A DNA stretch of 64,000 nt from positions 9,069-73,068 of the forward strand of contig NZ_JAHRXJ010000002.1 of the NCBI RefSeq assembly GCF_019104765.1, written 5' to 3'. Position 1 is the stretch's first letter. Every line of letters begins with the position of its first letter. This stretch comes from Synechococcus sp. HK05. Its GTDB lineage: Bacteria; Cyanobacteriota; Cyanobacteriia; PCC-6307; Cyanobiaceae. Below the pieces are notes generated by a model. The model saw only the letters and a program-made list of their open reading frames with translations. It was not told the origin of the DNA and made no database searches. Both the position numbers and the translations under genes were made by a program. Positions 46,982 through 55,845 of the stretch are shown piece by piece.

Positions 46982-47941
46982 ATGTCTTTTTCGCCACCTG
47001 ATTTTGTTGACACAACTGTTCGTGAGATCACGGTTGATGATTCCGTGCCTCAACCTTCTGCAGGTACGACCGTAGTCTTCACGGGTGTCTCCTCCCAAGG
47101 CAGTACAGTTGCTATTACTGATCCTAATACGGCCGCGAACCCTGTTAAGGTTCTTTTAGACCCACAATTTGTCGAAGAGGTTGAAAATCTTTTTATTGCG
47201 ATCGCAACTGCCAATGTTAATCTTGCCTTCGAGGCGACCGAAGCTTCTAGGCAATTGGCTACGACGGGTGTTCAGATACGAGTCGGTGTTGATGAACAAG
47301 GTAATTTTCTTCAGATTGGTGGCTTGGTGATTCGTGGTAAATCTGCGAATGGCTTATCAATTTCTCTCGAAGGTGGCCTGGCAACGGAGGCTGTTCCACC
47401 CGAGAGCCTACCGCCCGTCCTGTCGCGCATCTTTGCTGCAGGTCTGTCTGCTGTAAGTCTGATGTCGAACGCGCTCGCGTCGGCAGCGCTTCAGGTCGAT
47501 GTGCCGGTTCTTAATACTTTGACGGAATTGTCGCGTGGCGATGATTACCTGCTCGGCACTGAGTTCAACGATGGAGTTATTCTCTCTAAGGGCAAGGACG
47601 TTATCATCGGGGGTGGCGGGGATGATGTTTTCATTGCAGACTCGGTTCTATCGAAAGCCAAAACCAAGTTAACAATGGATGGCTCCGGTGGCAATGCTGG
47701 TGCTGACGGAAGCGATGATCTGGTGGTTTCAAAGCGTGCGATAAGGCGTTCAAAGCGTCGTGCCAAGATTATAATTGATGACTTCGACTCGGCTCGTGAC
47801 GATATCATTCTGGAGACCAGTCCACGGCGGGTTACCGGTATTGGTACTGATGAGTTGACGATCACAACCAAGAAAGGTGGTGTGATTGAAATTATCTCTG
47901 GAGGAACTCCCTTTAATCCAGGTGGCATTGAGTTTGTCTGA
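46982..47941 (+). CDS. Small RTX-like calcium-binding protein, probably secreted
   Basis: A 319-residue acidic protein with no N-terminal signal. Residues about 185-220 contain RTX-type nonapeptides (LLGTEFNDGVI, then IIGGGGDDVFIADS); only one copy is perfect. The C-terminus is beta-rich and ends in FNPGGIEFV, like type I secretion targets of this kind (uncleaved C-terminal signal). The N-terminal half is Thr/Ser/Val-rich and could carry glycans. GC is lower than in the neighbours. It lies between GT61 and GT4 genes. Alternatives: an intracellular beta-roll protein. Confidence 0.7.
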   Translation: MSFSPPDFVDTTVREITVDDSVPQPSAGTTVVFTGVSSQGSTVAITDPNTAANPVKVLLDPQFVEEVENLFIAIATANVNLAFEATEASRQLATTGVQIRVGVDEQGNFLQIGGLVIRGKSANGLSISLEGGLATEAVPPESLPPVLSRIFAAGLSAVSLMSNALASAALQVDVPVLNTLTELSRGDDYLLGTEFNDGVILSKGKDVIIGGGGDDVFIADSVLSKAKTKLTMDGSGGNAGADGSDDLVVSKRAIRRSKRRAKIIIDDFDSARDDIILETSPRRVTGIGTDELTITTKKGGVIEIISGGTPFNPGGIEFV

Positions 47942-47965
47942 AGTGGATGAGGGCTTGATGCGGTT

Positions 47966-49135
47966 TTGATCAGCCTGCGCGTCTGGGGGCATCACTGTGC
48001 CTCATTTGGTTTGGCAGGTGGGGCAGCGGCTACGGTTCGGCTCCTTCGAGAAATCGGCTGCAGCGTTACCTGTCACGACTTGCCCTTGGCGACCCATCCA
48101 GCGGTTCAGCCGGCGCTGTGTAGCCAATCCGAAACGCTGCCCGTTCAAGTTGATCTGGTTCACACCAATCCCAATCTGTTGCGTGCGGACCCAGGTTTGC
48201 TGTGCTCCGCAGATCTTACGGCTCCACTCCGTATCGGTTATTGGGCTTGGGAGCTTGAATCTTTTCCTGAAGGCTGGGAATCGTTCTTTGCCTCCTACGA
48301 TGAAATCTGGTGTCCGAGTCCCTTCACGGCACAAGCGTTGGTGCAGCGCAGTCCAATCCCTGTGATCAGCGTCCCCCATTATCCCGATTGGTCGCGTCTG
48401 CACGTGTTGCAAGAACGTCGTCGCGCTCGTGTTCCCCGTGCCAGCAAAACGTTTAGGTTCCTTTGCTTGTTTGATTTCTGGAGCACAACCGAGCGTAAGA
48501 ATCCAGATGGTGTGATTGATGCCTTCTGGAAGGCATTCCCGCCGGGCTCATCCAACCCTGTTCCTGTAGAGCTTTGGATCAAAACTAGTAGTGCAGAGCA
48601 GTTCCCTGGGGCCTGTCATCGCTTAATGGCCAAGACGGCAAACGATCCAAGAATCCATTGGCAACATCAGTTGCTTGGCTCAGATGAATTGGATGAGCTC
48701 TTGCTCAGTGCTGATGTCCTGGTGAGTTTGCATCGCAGTGAAGGCTTCGGGCTGGTGTTGGCAGATGCGATGGCCATTGGTCTGCCGGTGATTGCCACGG
48801 CATACTCCGGCAATCTTGAGTTCATGCCCCAAGGGAGCGCTGCGCTGATTCCATGGAGATTGATCCCGATTGATCACACCTCTGGTGATTACCGTCGAGG
48901 TTGGCTGTGGGCAGATCCGGATCTCAACGCGGCGGCAACCTGGATGCGTGATCTCGCGACTGATCACCAGGTTGGCGCCAGCCTTGCTGTGCGTGGGGCT
49001 GCTGCTGTGCGTGAACGTTTAAGTTTCACGCGACTTGCGCCGATTATGCGTCAACGCTTAGGCACTCTTTTGCTCAAACCGACGCGCCGCGAGCTCCTGC
49101 ACTCGGCTTCTCCTGCTGTTCAATCACTGAATTGA
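47966..49135 (+). CDS. Glycosyltransferase family 4
   Basis: A 389-residue GT-B enzyme. LVHTNPNLLRADPG and RIGYWAWELESFPEGW (a subgroup mark), then FLCLFDFWSTTERKNPDGVI (about 163) and SLHRSEGFGLVLADAMAIGLP (about 253-273). The start is TTG at 47966, 24 bases after the RTX-like gene, so the two are likely co-transcribed. Its end overlaps the convergent TPR-like gene by 16 bases. Confidence 0.88.
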   Translation: MISLRVWGHHCASFGLAGGAAATVRLLREIGCSVTCHDLPLATHPAVQPALCSQSETLPVQVDLVHTNPNLLRADPGLLCSADLTAPLRIGYWAWELESFPEGWESFFASYDEIWCPSPFTAQALVQRSPIPVISVPHYPDWSRLHVLQERRRARVPRASKTFRFLCLFDFWSTTERKNPDGVIDAFWKAFPPGSSNPVPVELWIKTSSAEQFPGACHRLMAKTANDPRIHWQHQLLGSDELDELLLSADVLVSLHRSEGFGLVLADAMAIGLPVIATAYSGNLEFMPQGSAALIPWRLIPIDHTSGDYRRGWLWADPDLNAAATWMRDLATDHQVGASLAVRGAAAVRERLSFTRLAPIMRQRLGTLLLKPTRRELLHSASPAVQSLN

Positions 49136-49830
49136 CTGTCAAGTACGGACAATCCCTTCAAGCGACTACCGACCGCGTCCATCCAAAGTTCGTGGTTGTC
49201 ACCTCTCTGGTCTTCCGGTTCAGTTCGCTTCCTTGCCTTCGATCGATTCGAGTATATCACTGAAATCCGTTCAAGACTTTTAAGATCTAGGGACCAAGCG
49301 TGAGCTTCGAAGAGCCTGCGGAGTACAGCACTATTGGCTAAATCACGTTCCTGCAGCCATCGTGCAATCTCCAGGCCGGGTACGGATATGGCAGCACTGG
49401 TAATACCTTGGATGTGCTGATCGCTGAAGGGTTTATTCCAATGGTTCAGTTCATGAATCGCCTCATTCGGTTCAAGAGTGAAGAGTACTTCTAGCAGGTT
49501 GCCGGTTGTAAGAGGGCTGGTTGATCCATCCGTGATGGCACGCCGGTAATGCTTGGCGGCATCCCTGAGCTGATGAAGCCCCCGTTTTGCATCAGCATAT
49601 TTGTGATGGATCCAGAATGTTCGCTTAGGGCTCTCTAAAACAGGCTGCAAGACCGCTAAGCACTGTTCGTAGGCGCCTTGCATCAGAAGGGCATAGCTCA
49701 ATGCATCGGCAATGGCTTGATCTGATGCACCGAGCTGATGTCTTAGCCATAGTAGCCGCCCTTCTGCGGCCTCCCATTGCTTCAGCTCCAGCTGCTTCAG
49801 GCACCACTTGTAGTGATCGTTGAGTTGCAT
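49120..49830 (-). CDS. TPR-like hypothetical protein
   Basis: A 236-residue helical protein. Pairs of helices are seen at MQLNDHYKWCLKQLELKQWE, AIADALSYALLMQGAYEQCL and AAKHYRRAITDGS, resembling TPR repeats. The last 60 residues are charged. No catalytic motif. It is the third TPR-type protein within 9 kb of glycosyltransferase genes. Start ATG 49830; the upstream region is shared with the manC leader. Confidence 0.7.
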   Translation of the reverse strand: MQLNDHYKWCLKQLELKQWEAAEGRLLWLRHQLGASDQAIADALSYALLMQGAYEQCLAVLQPVLESPKRTFWIHHKYADAKRGLHQLRDAAKHYRRAITDGSTSPLTTGNLLEVLFTLEPNEAIHELNHWNKPFSDQHIQGITSAAISVPGLEIARWLQERDLANSAVLRRLFEAHAWSLDLKSLERISVIYSNRSKARKRTEPEDQRGDNHELWMDAVGSRLKGLSVLDSQFSD

Positions 49831-50034
49831 CGGTATGCCTTCTTGAGTTTTGTGTGTCTTATTGCGTCACTCGCCATTATGCCCTGTATCCCTGCTCTTC
49901 TCAGGAACTCCAAGTATTTGTTCTTTGCTCCAATCTTTTCCATTGCGTTTTAAGCCAAAGCCCACCTCCTTTCGATTCCTGCACGGGTTGCCTGGCCTTC
50001 GTGCCTCTTGCATTGAATGAGTTTCCGTTCACCC

Positions 50035-51474
50035 ATGACCGCACTCGTTCCCGTGATCCTCTGCGGCGGTACCGGCACCCGGCTCTGGCCCCTCTCGCGG
50101 GCGACCTACCCCAAGCAGTACTGGGCCCTGGCCGGAAGCGGGGAAGAAACCCTGTTGCAGCAAACCCACCAGCGCCTGGAGGGCATCGCCAGCCTCCAGC
50201 CACCGCTGCTGATCTGCAACGAAGACCACCGCTTCATCGTGGCGGAGCAAATGCGCCAGATCGGCGTGGAGCCGGGGGCGATCCTGCTGGAGCCCATGGG
50301 CCGCAACACCGCACCAGCGGTGGCCGTTGCAGCGCTGCAAGCCACCGCCCATGGCGACGACCCGCTGCTGCTGGTGCTCGCCGCCGACCACGTGATCCAG
50401 AACGCCTCTGGTTTCCGCACCGCCGTGACAACCGGCATGGCTGCCGCTGAAGCCGGCCAGCTGGTGACCTTCGGCATCGTGCCCACCGCAGCGGAAACGG
50501 GATACGGCTACATCGAGGCCGCTGAACCGCTGGGAGGCGCCACAGCACCGGTACCGATCGCTCGCTTTGTGGAGAAGCCCGATCGAGCCACCGCGGAACA
50601 GTTTCTGGCCAGCGGCCGCTTCACCTGGAACAGCGGCATGTTCCTGTTCAAGGCCAGCGCGATCCTGGCGGAGCTGGAACGGCTGGCGCCGGATGTGGTG
50701 AGCGCCTGCCGCGCCGCCCTGGAGCACGACAGTGAAGACCTCGATTTCCTGCGGCTGGAGAGGGAAGCGTTCGCCGCCTGCCCGAATGTGGCCATCGATG
50801 TTGCCGTGATGGAGCGCACCGACCGCGGCGCCGTGCTGCCGCTTAATGCCGGCTGGAGCGATGTGGGCAGCTGGAGTGCCCTCTGGGAAACAGCCGAGCA
50901 AGACAACGACGGCAATGTGCTGCGCGGCCGCGTGATCAGCGAGGGCAGCAGCAACTGCTATCTCCGGAGCGAGCACCGCCTGGTGGTGGGCCTGGGGGTG
51001 GACAACCTTGTGGTGGTGGAAACCGACGACGTGGTGCTGGTGGCCGACAAAGGCCGCGCCCAGGATGTGAAAACGATCGTGGGGCTACTGGAACGGGAAG
51101 GCGCCCGCGAGAGCAAGGCCCACCGCCGCATCTACCGCCCTTGGGGCAGCTACGACGGCATCACCGAAGGCGAGCGCTGGCAGGTGAAGAAGATCGTGGT
51201 GAACCCCGGCGCCAGCCTCTCGCTGCAGATGCACCACCACCGCGCCGAACACTGGATCGTGGTGAGCGGAACAGCGCTGGTTGAAAAAGATGGCGTGGAA
51301 GAACTGATCGGCGAAAACCAGAGCACCTACATCCCCCTGGGCTGCAAGCACCGCCTCTCCAACCCCGGCAAGATCCCTGTGGAACTGATCGAGGTGCAGA
51401 GCGGGCCCTACCTCGGTGAAGACGACATCGTGCGCTTCGAGGACCGCTACGGAAGAACTGATTTAAAGCGATGA
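50035..51474 (+). CDS. manC: Mannose-1-phosphate guanylyltransferase / mannose-6-phosphate isomerase
   Basis: A 479-residue bifunctional enzyme that makes GDP-mannose, the donor for mannosyl residues and the substrate of Gmd. The nucleotidyltransferase has CGGTGTRLWPLSR at about 10-22, LEPMGRNTAPAVA, ADHVI and FVEKPD. The C-terminal cupin (about 365-475) has the isomerase marks RPWGSYDGI, SLQMHHHRAEHWIVVSGTA and PLGCKHRLSNPG. ATG 50035 fits the family start; ATG 50017 would add six residues. Confidence 0.95.
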   Translation: MTALVPVILCGGTGTRLWPLSRATYPKQYWALAGSGEETLLQQTHQRLEGIASLQPPLLICNEDHRFIVAEQMRQIGVEPGAILLEPMGRNTAPAVAVAALQATAHGDDPLLLVLAADHVIQNASGFRTAVTTGMAAAEAGQLVTFGIVPTAAETGYGYIEAAEPLGGATAPVPIARFVEKPDRATAEQFLASGRFTWNSGMFLFKASAILAELERLAPDVVSACRAALEHDSEDLDFLRLEREAFAACPNVAIDVAVMERTDRGAVLPLNAGWSDVGSWSALWETAEQDNDGNVLRGRVISEGSSNCYLRSEHRLVVGLGVDNLVVVETDDVVLVADKGRAQDVKTIVGLLEREGARESKAHRRIYRPWGSYDGITEGERWQVKKIVVNPGASLSLQMHHHRAEHWIVVSGTALVEKDGVEELIGENQSTYIPLGCKHRLSNPGKIPVELIEVQSGPYLGEDDIVRFEDRYGRTDLKR

Positions 51475-52140
51475 TTGTTGCTTTGACTTATTGGGTTTCA
51501 TGGGCGGTGTCCGCTACTGAACGCTGAACGGTGAGGCTGGTTTGCGAATTATTCAAACTAGTTGCTTGTGGTGTGATTAATCACAAGACTTGCTCGTAGC
51601 CATTGGAATGTGTTGCTGACACCCCCCTTTTCATTGCTCCAGCGCCGGGCTGTGCGGCGCACGGCGGTTGTGGATGTCTGATTCGGCAGGGCCGCGATCT
51701 AGGACATGGTTCTGACGGTGATGTGCCTTGCATTCGCAACCAGACGAGTTTCCACAGCGACAGCCGCGCAACCCTCTGCGGTGGCTTGGTTGTAGGTCCT
51801 GATCAGGTGCAGGCCCTGGGCAGACTCCTCCTTGCTCTCGCCGTTTGAGGGCTGCCGGATGTACCGCTCATTTCCCTGAATTCGGTCATGGCCGGTTCTC
51901 CGATCGCACTTTGTGCAAGCTAAGTGGCAAAGGGGGGGCAGATGCAGATAACGATGCATGCCAGGCCAATCGGTTGTGATTTTCGACCTCAACTGCAGGC
52001 AGACCTTCCGGGAACTGGATGCCACATCTCCGGATGACTGAGAGCAGTGCGACGATTTTTGGGCTACAGATCTCGGGCGTTACAGACCACAGTGTCGAGT
52101 CTGTTGTCGCCCCGGGTGCCAGGGTGACATCCACGGATTT
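51475..52140. other. Gene-poor stretch after manC
   Basis: No convincing gene. Short open frames on both strands have unnatural composition. No terminator with a clear T run is seen behind manC. Confidence 0.5.
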
Positions 52141-52638
52141 TCAGTCGCTGTTCTCTTGTGCCTGAACGTCACGGCTGTTCATCTGGTGGTTCCTCATCGA
52201 TATGCCGTGGATCTCCTCAAACAACCTCCTGTCTGCCTGTGTACCGATCAGCCCACATCGATCAAGGTGATATCGCAAGGCAGGGCAGGGATCATGCCGA
52301 ATCATTTCAAAGAGCCTTTGCATGCGGTAATTCTTGATGACCCGTAATGGCGAGCATCCCCATTGGCTATGGCATACGTTCTGCACGCTTCTGATGCTCA
52401 TCGAGATTGCTAGAGCAAGATCGGATATCCTTATCCTGTCGCGGTAATGCTTTGCGAGATAACTCTCTATGAATGAAGCCGCATCCTGGTATTGACTTGT
52501 GGTGGGTAATCGCTTCTCTTGAGACAAGGCTCCTCGAGCACGTGTAGACACGGTATCCCTGGCCCGCTCAAGCTTTGTTGTGTGGCTCAGCCCAGCAAGC
52601 GGAGGGGGCATAAGAATTGCCATCCGCGCTAAAATCAC
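52141..52638 (-). CDS. AraC-type HTH protein, short
   Basis: A 165-residue protein with an AraC/XylS DNA-binding region at about 50-150: AASFIESYLAKHYRDRIRIS, then DLALAISMSIRSVQNVCHSQWGCSPLRVI for the first helix-turn-helix and the linker helix. The second helix-turn-helix (about 122-148) is divergent and lacks the usual GF-x3-S-x-F pattern. The N-terminal sensor domain of full-length members (about 150 residues) is missing and no matching frame precedes it. It may be a truncated, non-working gene. Confidence 0.65.
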   Translation of the reverse strand: MILARMAILMPPPLAGLSHTTKLERARDTVSTRARGALSQEKRLPTTSQYQDAASFIESYLAKHYRDRIRISDLALAISMSIRSVQNVCHSQWGCSPLRVIKNYRMQRLFEMIRHDPCPALRYHLDRCGLIGTQADRRLFEEIHGISMRNHQMNSRDVQAQENSD

Positions 52639-53190
52639 GCCAACCGATGGTTGTAATAAGATGAGAGAGGTCTATGCAGGATCTGCATAAATGCGCTTTC
52701 CTCTATTCTGAGTATGGCTATTTGTGGTCAAAGTGGAGTGTGAGTCACCGAGAGGTCTGGTTGCGGCAATCCCTCACGGGCTTCTTGATCCCCGTCTTGA
52801 TCATGGCGACTTCGAGCTTGCTTCAACAGCTGCTGAGCTTGGCCCCGGCCACCAATGTCTCGCTACCGGCGCGGCCTTGTTCGAGTTGGGGTCGATGACG
52901 CACCTTCGCTCCTGATCGCCCGCAGTCGGATTGTGCCGCTTGCGACCCGCCTCCCATCACCGTTGCATGACCAGCCCAGGATGTACTGAAGAGAGACGAA
53001 GTCATCACCACCGTGAACGGGAGTCGGCCACTGCGGTATGGCAAAGGGGCCTCCGCCGCGAGGTAACTAGGCGCGGGAGGGCTTCAGGCGTAGAGCGGAT
53101 CTGTTTGATCTCCCAGTTCATCACCAGGTTTATTGTTTGTGCGGCTCTAGCTGAGACCGTGACTCTATACAGGTGTTCTTTTTCAAGATT
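52639..53190. other. Gene-poor stretch before a small ORF
   Basis: No gene that I can identify. A plus-strand frame at 52724-52915 has fairly natural protein character (IPHGLLDPRLDHGDFELAST) and could be debris of an unknown gene. Confidence 0.4.
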
Positions 53191-53373
53191 ATGGCTGTCG
53201 TGATCCAGAGCCGCGCGAGGGATGAGCTTGTCTGGCGCGATGAAATGTGGAAGCGGAATCACCTCGCCGCCTATCTGACAGCCCGAGCTAAAGCCCGTCT
53301 AACAGGCCGCGTCTACCGACTGCTGGATCACGACGGCGTTGTCATCGAGGAGTTTCGTGAGGTAGGCCAATGA
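53191..53373 (+). CDS. Hypothetical small protein, 60 residues
   Basis: An ATG-started frame with natural composition: VIQSRARDELVWRDEMWKRN, a basic middle (TARAKARLTGRVYRL) and an acidic end. No family recognised. The Trp-rich, charged character is common in small conserved proteins of picocyanobacteria, but I have no firm match. Confidence 0.5.
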   Translation: MAVVIQSRARDELVWRDEMWKRNHLAAYLTARAKARLTGRVYRLLDHDGVVIEEFREVGQ

Positions 53374-53536
53374 AATTGAAAACCATGACGATCAGCCGAG
53401 GGCTATCCGAAGCAGCCGGGCCAGGAATCGTGGGCCCTCAGGCCAGCACCGTGTTCAGGAGTGCCTGGATCGATTCTGAATCAGGCTGAGGTTCAATACG
53501 ATCCAGCGCATCCATACTCACCGGTGAGGCGCTGGC

Positions 53537-53902
53537 TCACTCCTCTTCGTCAGCCCCGCCAGAGGGGATCAGCTTGATCTGCTTGCGGCCGAGCTTGATC
53601 TCGAACTCATCACCCGGCTTGAGATCGAGCATGGCGGTGTAGGCCTTGCCGATCAACAGATTGCCGTTGCCCTGCACGGTGGCGGTGTAGCTGAGCTTGC
53701 GGCCACCTTTGCCCCGGCCCACGCCATCGCTACCGAGGCTGAGACCCTTGGCCTCGAGTAGGGCTTCATAGAAGGCGGTGAAGTTCAGGCGCTCGCCGCC
53801 ATCCTTCTTGGTGCTCACATAGCCGCAGCTGCGCACCAGATCGGATTTGGAGACATCGCCCAGCTCCTTGACTTTGGCAAGCAGATCAGAACCGGTGAGC
53901 AT
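53537..53902 (-). CDS. Cyanobacterial AbrB-family regulator (cyAbrB)
   Basis: A 121-residue DNA-binding protein. The N-terminus MLTGSDLLAKVKELGDVSKS and the SCGYVSTKKDGGERLNFTAF block are specific to cyanobacterial AbrB proteins, and the C-terminal half (NGNLLIGKAYTAMLDLKPGD) carries the AbrB-like swapped-hairpin domain. These proteins act on carbon and nitrogen metabolism and other genes. The acidic tail GGADEEE is usual. It supports a cyanobacterial origin of the window. Confidence 0.93.
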   Translation of the reverse strand: MLTGSDLLAKVKELGDVSKSDLVRSCGYVSTKKDGGERLNFTAFYEALLEAKGLSLGSDGVGRGKGGRKLSYTATVQGNGNLLIGKAYTAMLDLKPGDEFEIKLGRKQIKLIPSGGADEEE

Positions 53903-53979
53903 GGGTGGGGATAAAACTTGCTGAGAGATTAACGCCCAGAAGGCTGAGAGGCGAACTTGGATTGCCGATTCCAGCCATC

Positions 53980-54007
53980 AAAAAAGGAGGCCTCCTCAGA
54001 CCTCCTT
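53980..54007 (-). terminator. Intrinsic terminator behind the 55-residue ORF
   Basis: On the minus strand AAGGAGG and CCTCCTT form a seven-pair stem with a ten-base loop, followed by a run of T (53980-53985). It lies between the small ORF and cyAbrB. Confidence 0.65.
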
Positions 54008-54071
54008 CTGCGTGCAGGTGTCATCCTCTGCATTGACGCGGTTCTAACGCCTTTGGCGATCACCCGCCAGC

Positions 54072-54239
54072 TCAGATCTCCTGGAGCAAGCGCTCGAGCC
54101 GCACCAGCTGATAGCGATTGGCTTCTGAGGGAACAGCGCTGTACATCGCCCAGCACTGGCGCAACTGGGCCTCCAGCCCCTGGCGCACATGGTGGTGGCT
54201 GTGGAGCGAGATGGTGGCGGTGGTTGGGGTGAAGGTCAT
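54072..54239 (-). CDS. Hypothetical small protein, 55 residues
   Basis: The frame starts with ATG at 54239 and ends with TGA at 54072. It begins MTFTPTTATISLHSHHHVRQ and continues with a helical part containing GLEAQLRQCWAMYSAV, SEANRYQLVRLERLLQEI. Composition is natural and a terminator follows 65 bases later. Function unknown. A longer frame on the same strand in another phase (53929-54306) is Pro/His-rich and not credible. Confidence 0.6.
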   Translation of the reverse strand: MTFTPTTATISLHSHHHVRQGLEAQLRQCWAMYSAVPSEANRYQLVRLERLLQEI

Positions 54240-54302
54240 GATGAAGGCCCGGGCAACTGTTTAAAAGGTTCCCCACCCTGTCCCCGCAGGCCCATGCGGC
54301 GA

Positions 54303-55547
54303 TCAATTCGCCGGGCTGAGTTCAATCCACCAGCCGCTACCCGGGCCCTCCACTTGCCATCGCCGGCCCCAGTTGCGCTCGGAATAACGCAAGGCTTGGC
54401 CACTGCCGATAGCCGTGTTCACGTAGCCACCGTTCACCAGATCAGCTTCGCCAATGGGGTCGTGCATCAGCAGCTGGCGGGTTGCTGGATCCCAGCCGAT
54501 CACCAGGCTCCAGTGGCCGCCGCCTGTAGGTGACGAGGCTGGACCTTTGTGGAGCCAACCCACGGGGCAGGGGATTCCGAACTCCAGTTGATGGATCAGG
54601 TCATCGATGGCGCCATCGGTGCGGAAGCGGGCCTGAATACTGAGGCTCTGCAGCGCAGCTACTTGAGCATCGGCATTGGTGGTGTCGCCATAGCGCTGAA
54701 CCAGCGCCAGGAATTGATCATCCAGCTGACCGGAACCGTTGAGGCAGCCTGGCCTGAGGAAGGATGCCGCCATCGCGCAGGTGGAGGCAAAACACATCCG
54801 GCTGCCCTGGCCGGTGACGCTGTCGCTCTGGCTCAGGTAGGGAACGGGGAGCTGGATCAGACCGTCATGGGCGGTTTCCGTGCCTTCCGCTCCCTTACTG
54901 CTCTGGGGCGCGGGTGACCTGCGGAACGTCTCTGCGAAGGCACCCAGCTGCTCAGACGTAAGGCCGCGCTGGAGCAGTTGCCAGGCTTCCAGCTGGTGGG
55001 GCAGGCCTTGGTGATGACGCACGGCGTCGAGCAGTTGTATGGGCGTGGTGGATTGCTCCCGCTGCGTTGTCTCAGGTTCACCAGACGGAGACGACGTACT
55101 ACCGCTTTCAGCGTGAGCCACCTCCGCAGCCCTGCGGCGCTTGAGTCCTTCCACCGGGCCATTCGGTCCCTTGCACCAACGGGGCAACTCCTGGGCGATC
55201 ACCACCGCTGGTGCCTCTCCGGCCAATAGCCGCTTGCGCAGGGTGGAGCGCTCCAACGCCCCCGCCCCCACGTTGAAACAGAAGCTGATCAGGGCATCGC
55301 GCTGGCGAGGCAGCAGCGCCACACCAGGTAGGAGCCGCTCCACGACGCTGGCGGCATGGACCACATCCTTTTGCAGCCAGAGGTCGGCCTGTTGCTGCGT
55401 AATCGTCAGGCCAGGAACAACATCGGGCCTGGTGTGCCCGTATCCAATGGTCCAGGGAGCACCGCCGCTGGCGGGATCGGGATAGGCGCTCAGGTGGCAG
55501 CCCTCCCAGGTTTTGAGCAGGGTCCAGCCCTCGGGGGTGAGTGGCAT
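54303..55547 (-). CDS. GH24 lysozyme fused to a C39-like cysteine peptidase
   Basis: A 414-residue fusion. Residues 1-150 are a phage-type lysozyme (RrrD/T4-like) with KTWEGCHLSAYPDPA, catalytic Glu about 15, Asp about 24, and TIGYGHT; LPRQRDALISFCFNVGAGAL is the second family block. After a Ser/Thr/Gln linker and a helical part, residues about 245-414 resemble peptidase C39-like domains: Cys in SRMCFASTCAM, His in GGGHWSLVIGWD and Asp in LMHDPIGE. No signal peptide. It could attack peptidoglycan glycan and peptide parts together. The start at 55547 leaves room for the divergent hicB. Confidence 0.88.
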   Translation of the reverse strand: MPLTPEGWTLLKTWEGCHLSAYPDPASGGAPWTIGYGHTRPDVVPGLTITQQQADLWLQKDVVHAASVVERLLPGVALLPRQRDALISFCFNVGAGALERSTLRKRLLAGEAPAVVIAQELPRWCKGPNGPVEGLKRRRAAEVAHAESGSTSSPSGEPETTQREQSTTPIQLLDAVRHHQGLPHQLEAWQLLQRGLTSEQLGAFAETFRRSPAPQSSKGAEGTETAHDGLIQLPVPYLSQSDSVTGQGSRMCFASTCAMAASFLRPGCLNGSGQLDDQFLALVQRYGDTTNADAQVAALQSLSIQARFRTDGAIDDLIHQLEFGIPCPVGWLHKGPASSPTGGGHWSLVIGWDPATRQLLMHDPIGEADLVNGGYVNTAIGSGQALRYSERNWGRRWQVEGPGSGWWIELSPAN

Positions 55548-55647
55548 CCATAGGAAGCGAAGAACACCTGAGGGTTCCGGCGTCCCAAATAATCCGCGGC
55601 TTGGAGCCCGCCAGACTCGATAGGGTGAAAGCACCGGCAAGGGTTGG

Positions 55648-55845
55648 ATGTCGTACCGCATACGCCTGCTCGAGACCGACGAGGGTTGGTCGGTGAGCTG
55701 CCTGGATCTACCGGGGTGTCACTCCCAGGGTGAGTCGCGCGATGAGGCGCTGCACAACATCCGTGAGGCCATCCAGCTCTGGCTGGAGGTAGAAGCAGAG
55801 GAAGCTGGCGTGAAAACAGTGGAAACCTTGGAGTTGGCGGTCTGA
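55648..55845 (+). CDS. hicB: HicB-family antitoxin
   Basis: A 65-residue protein with the HicB fold: SYRIRLLETDEGWSVSCLDL, PGCHSQGESRDEALHNIREA and IQLWLE. It would bind and block the HicA toxin encoded next; the two frames overlap by one base (TGATG). No separate DNA-binding domain is present, as in other short HicB proteins. Confidence 0.92.
   Translation: MSYRIRLLETDEGWSVSCLDLPGCHSQGESRDEALHNIREAIQLWLEVEAEEAGVKTVETLELAV

Noticed and set aside
51603-52025. Overlapping open frames on both strands behind manC
   Set aside because: No protein-like composition and no motif; treated as non-coding.
53929-54306. Minus-strand frame of 125 codons
   Set aside because: Pro/His/Arg-rich and in a different phase from the credible 55-residue frame inside it.
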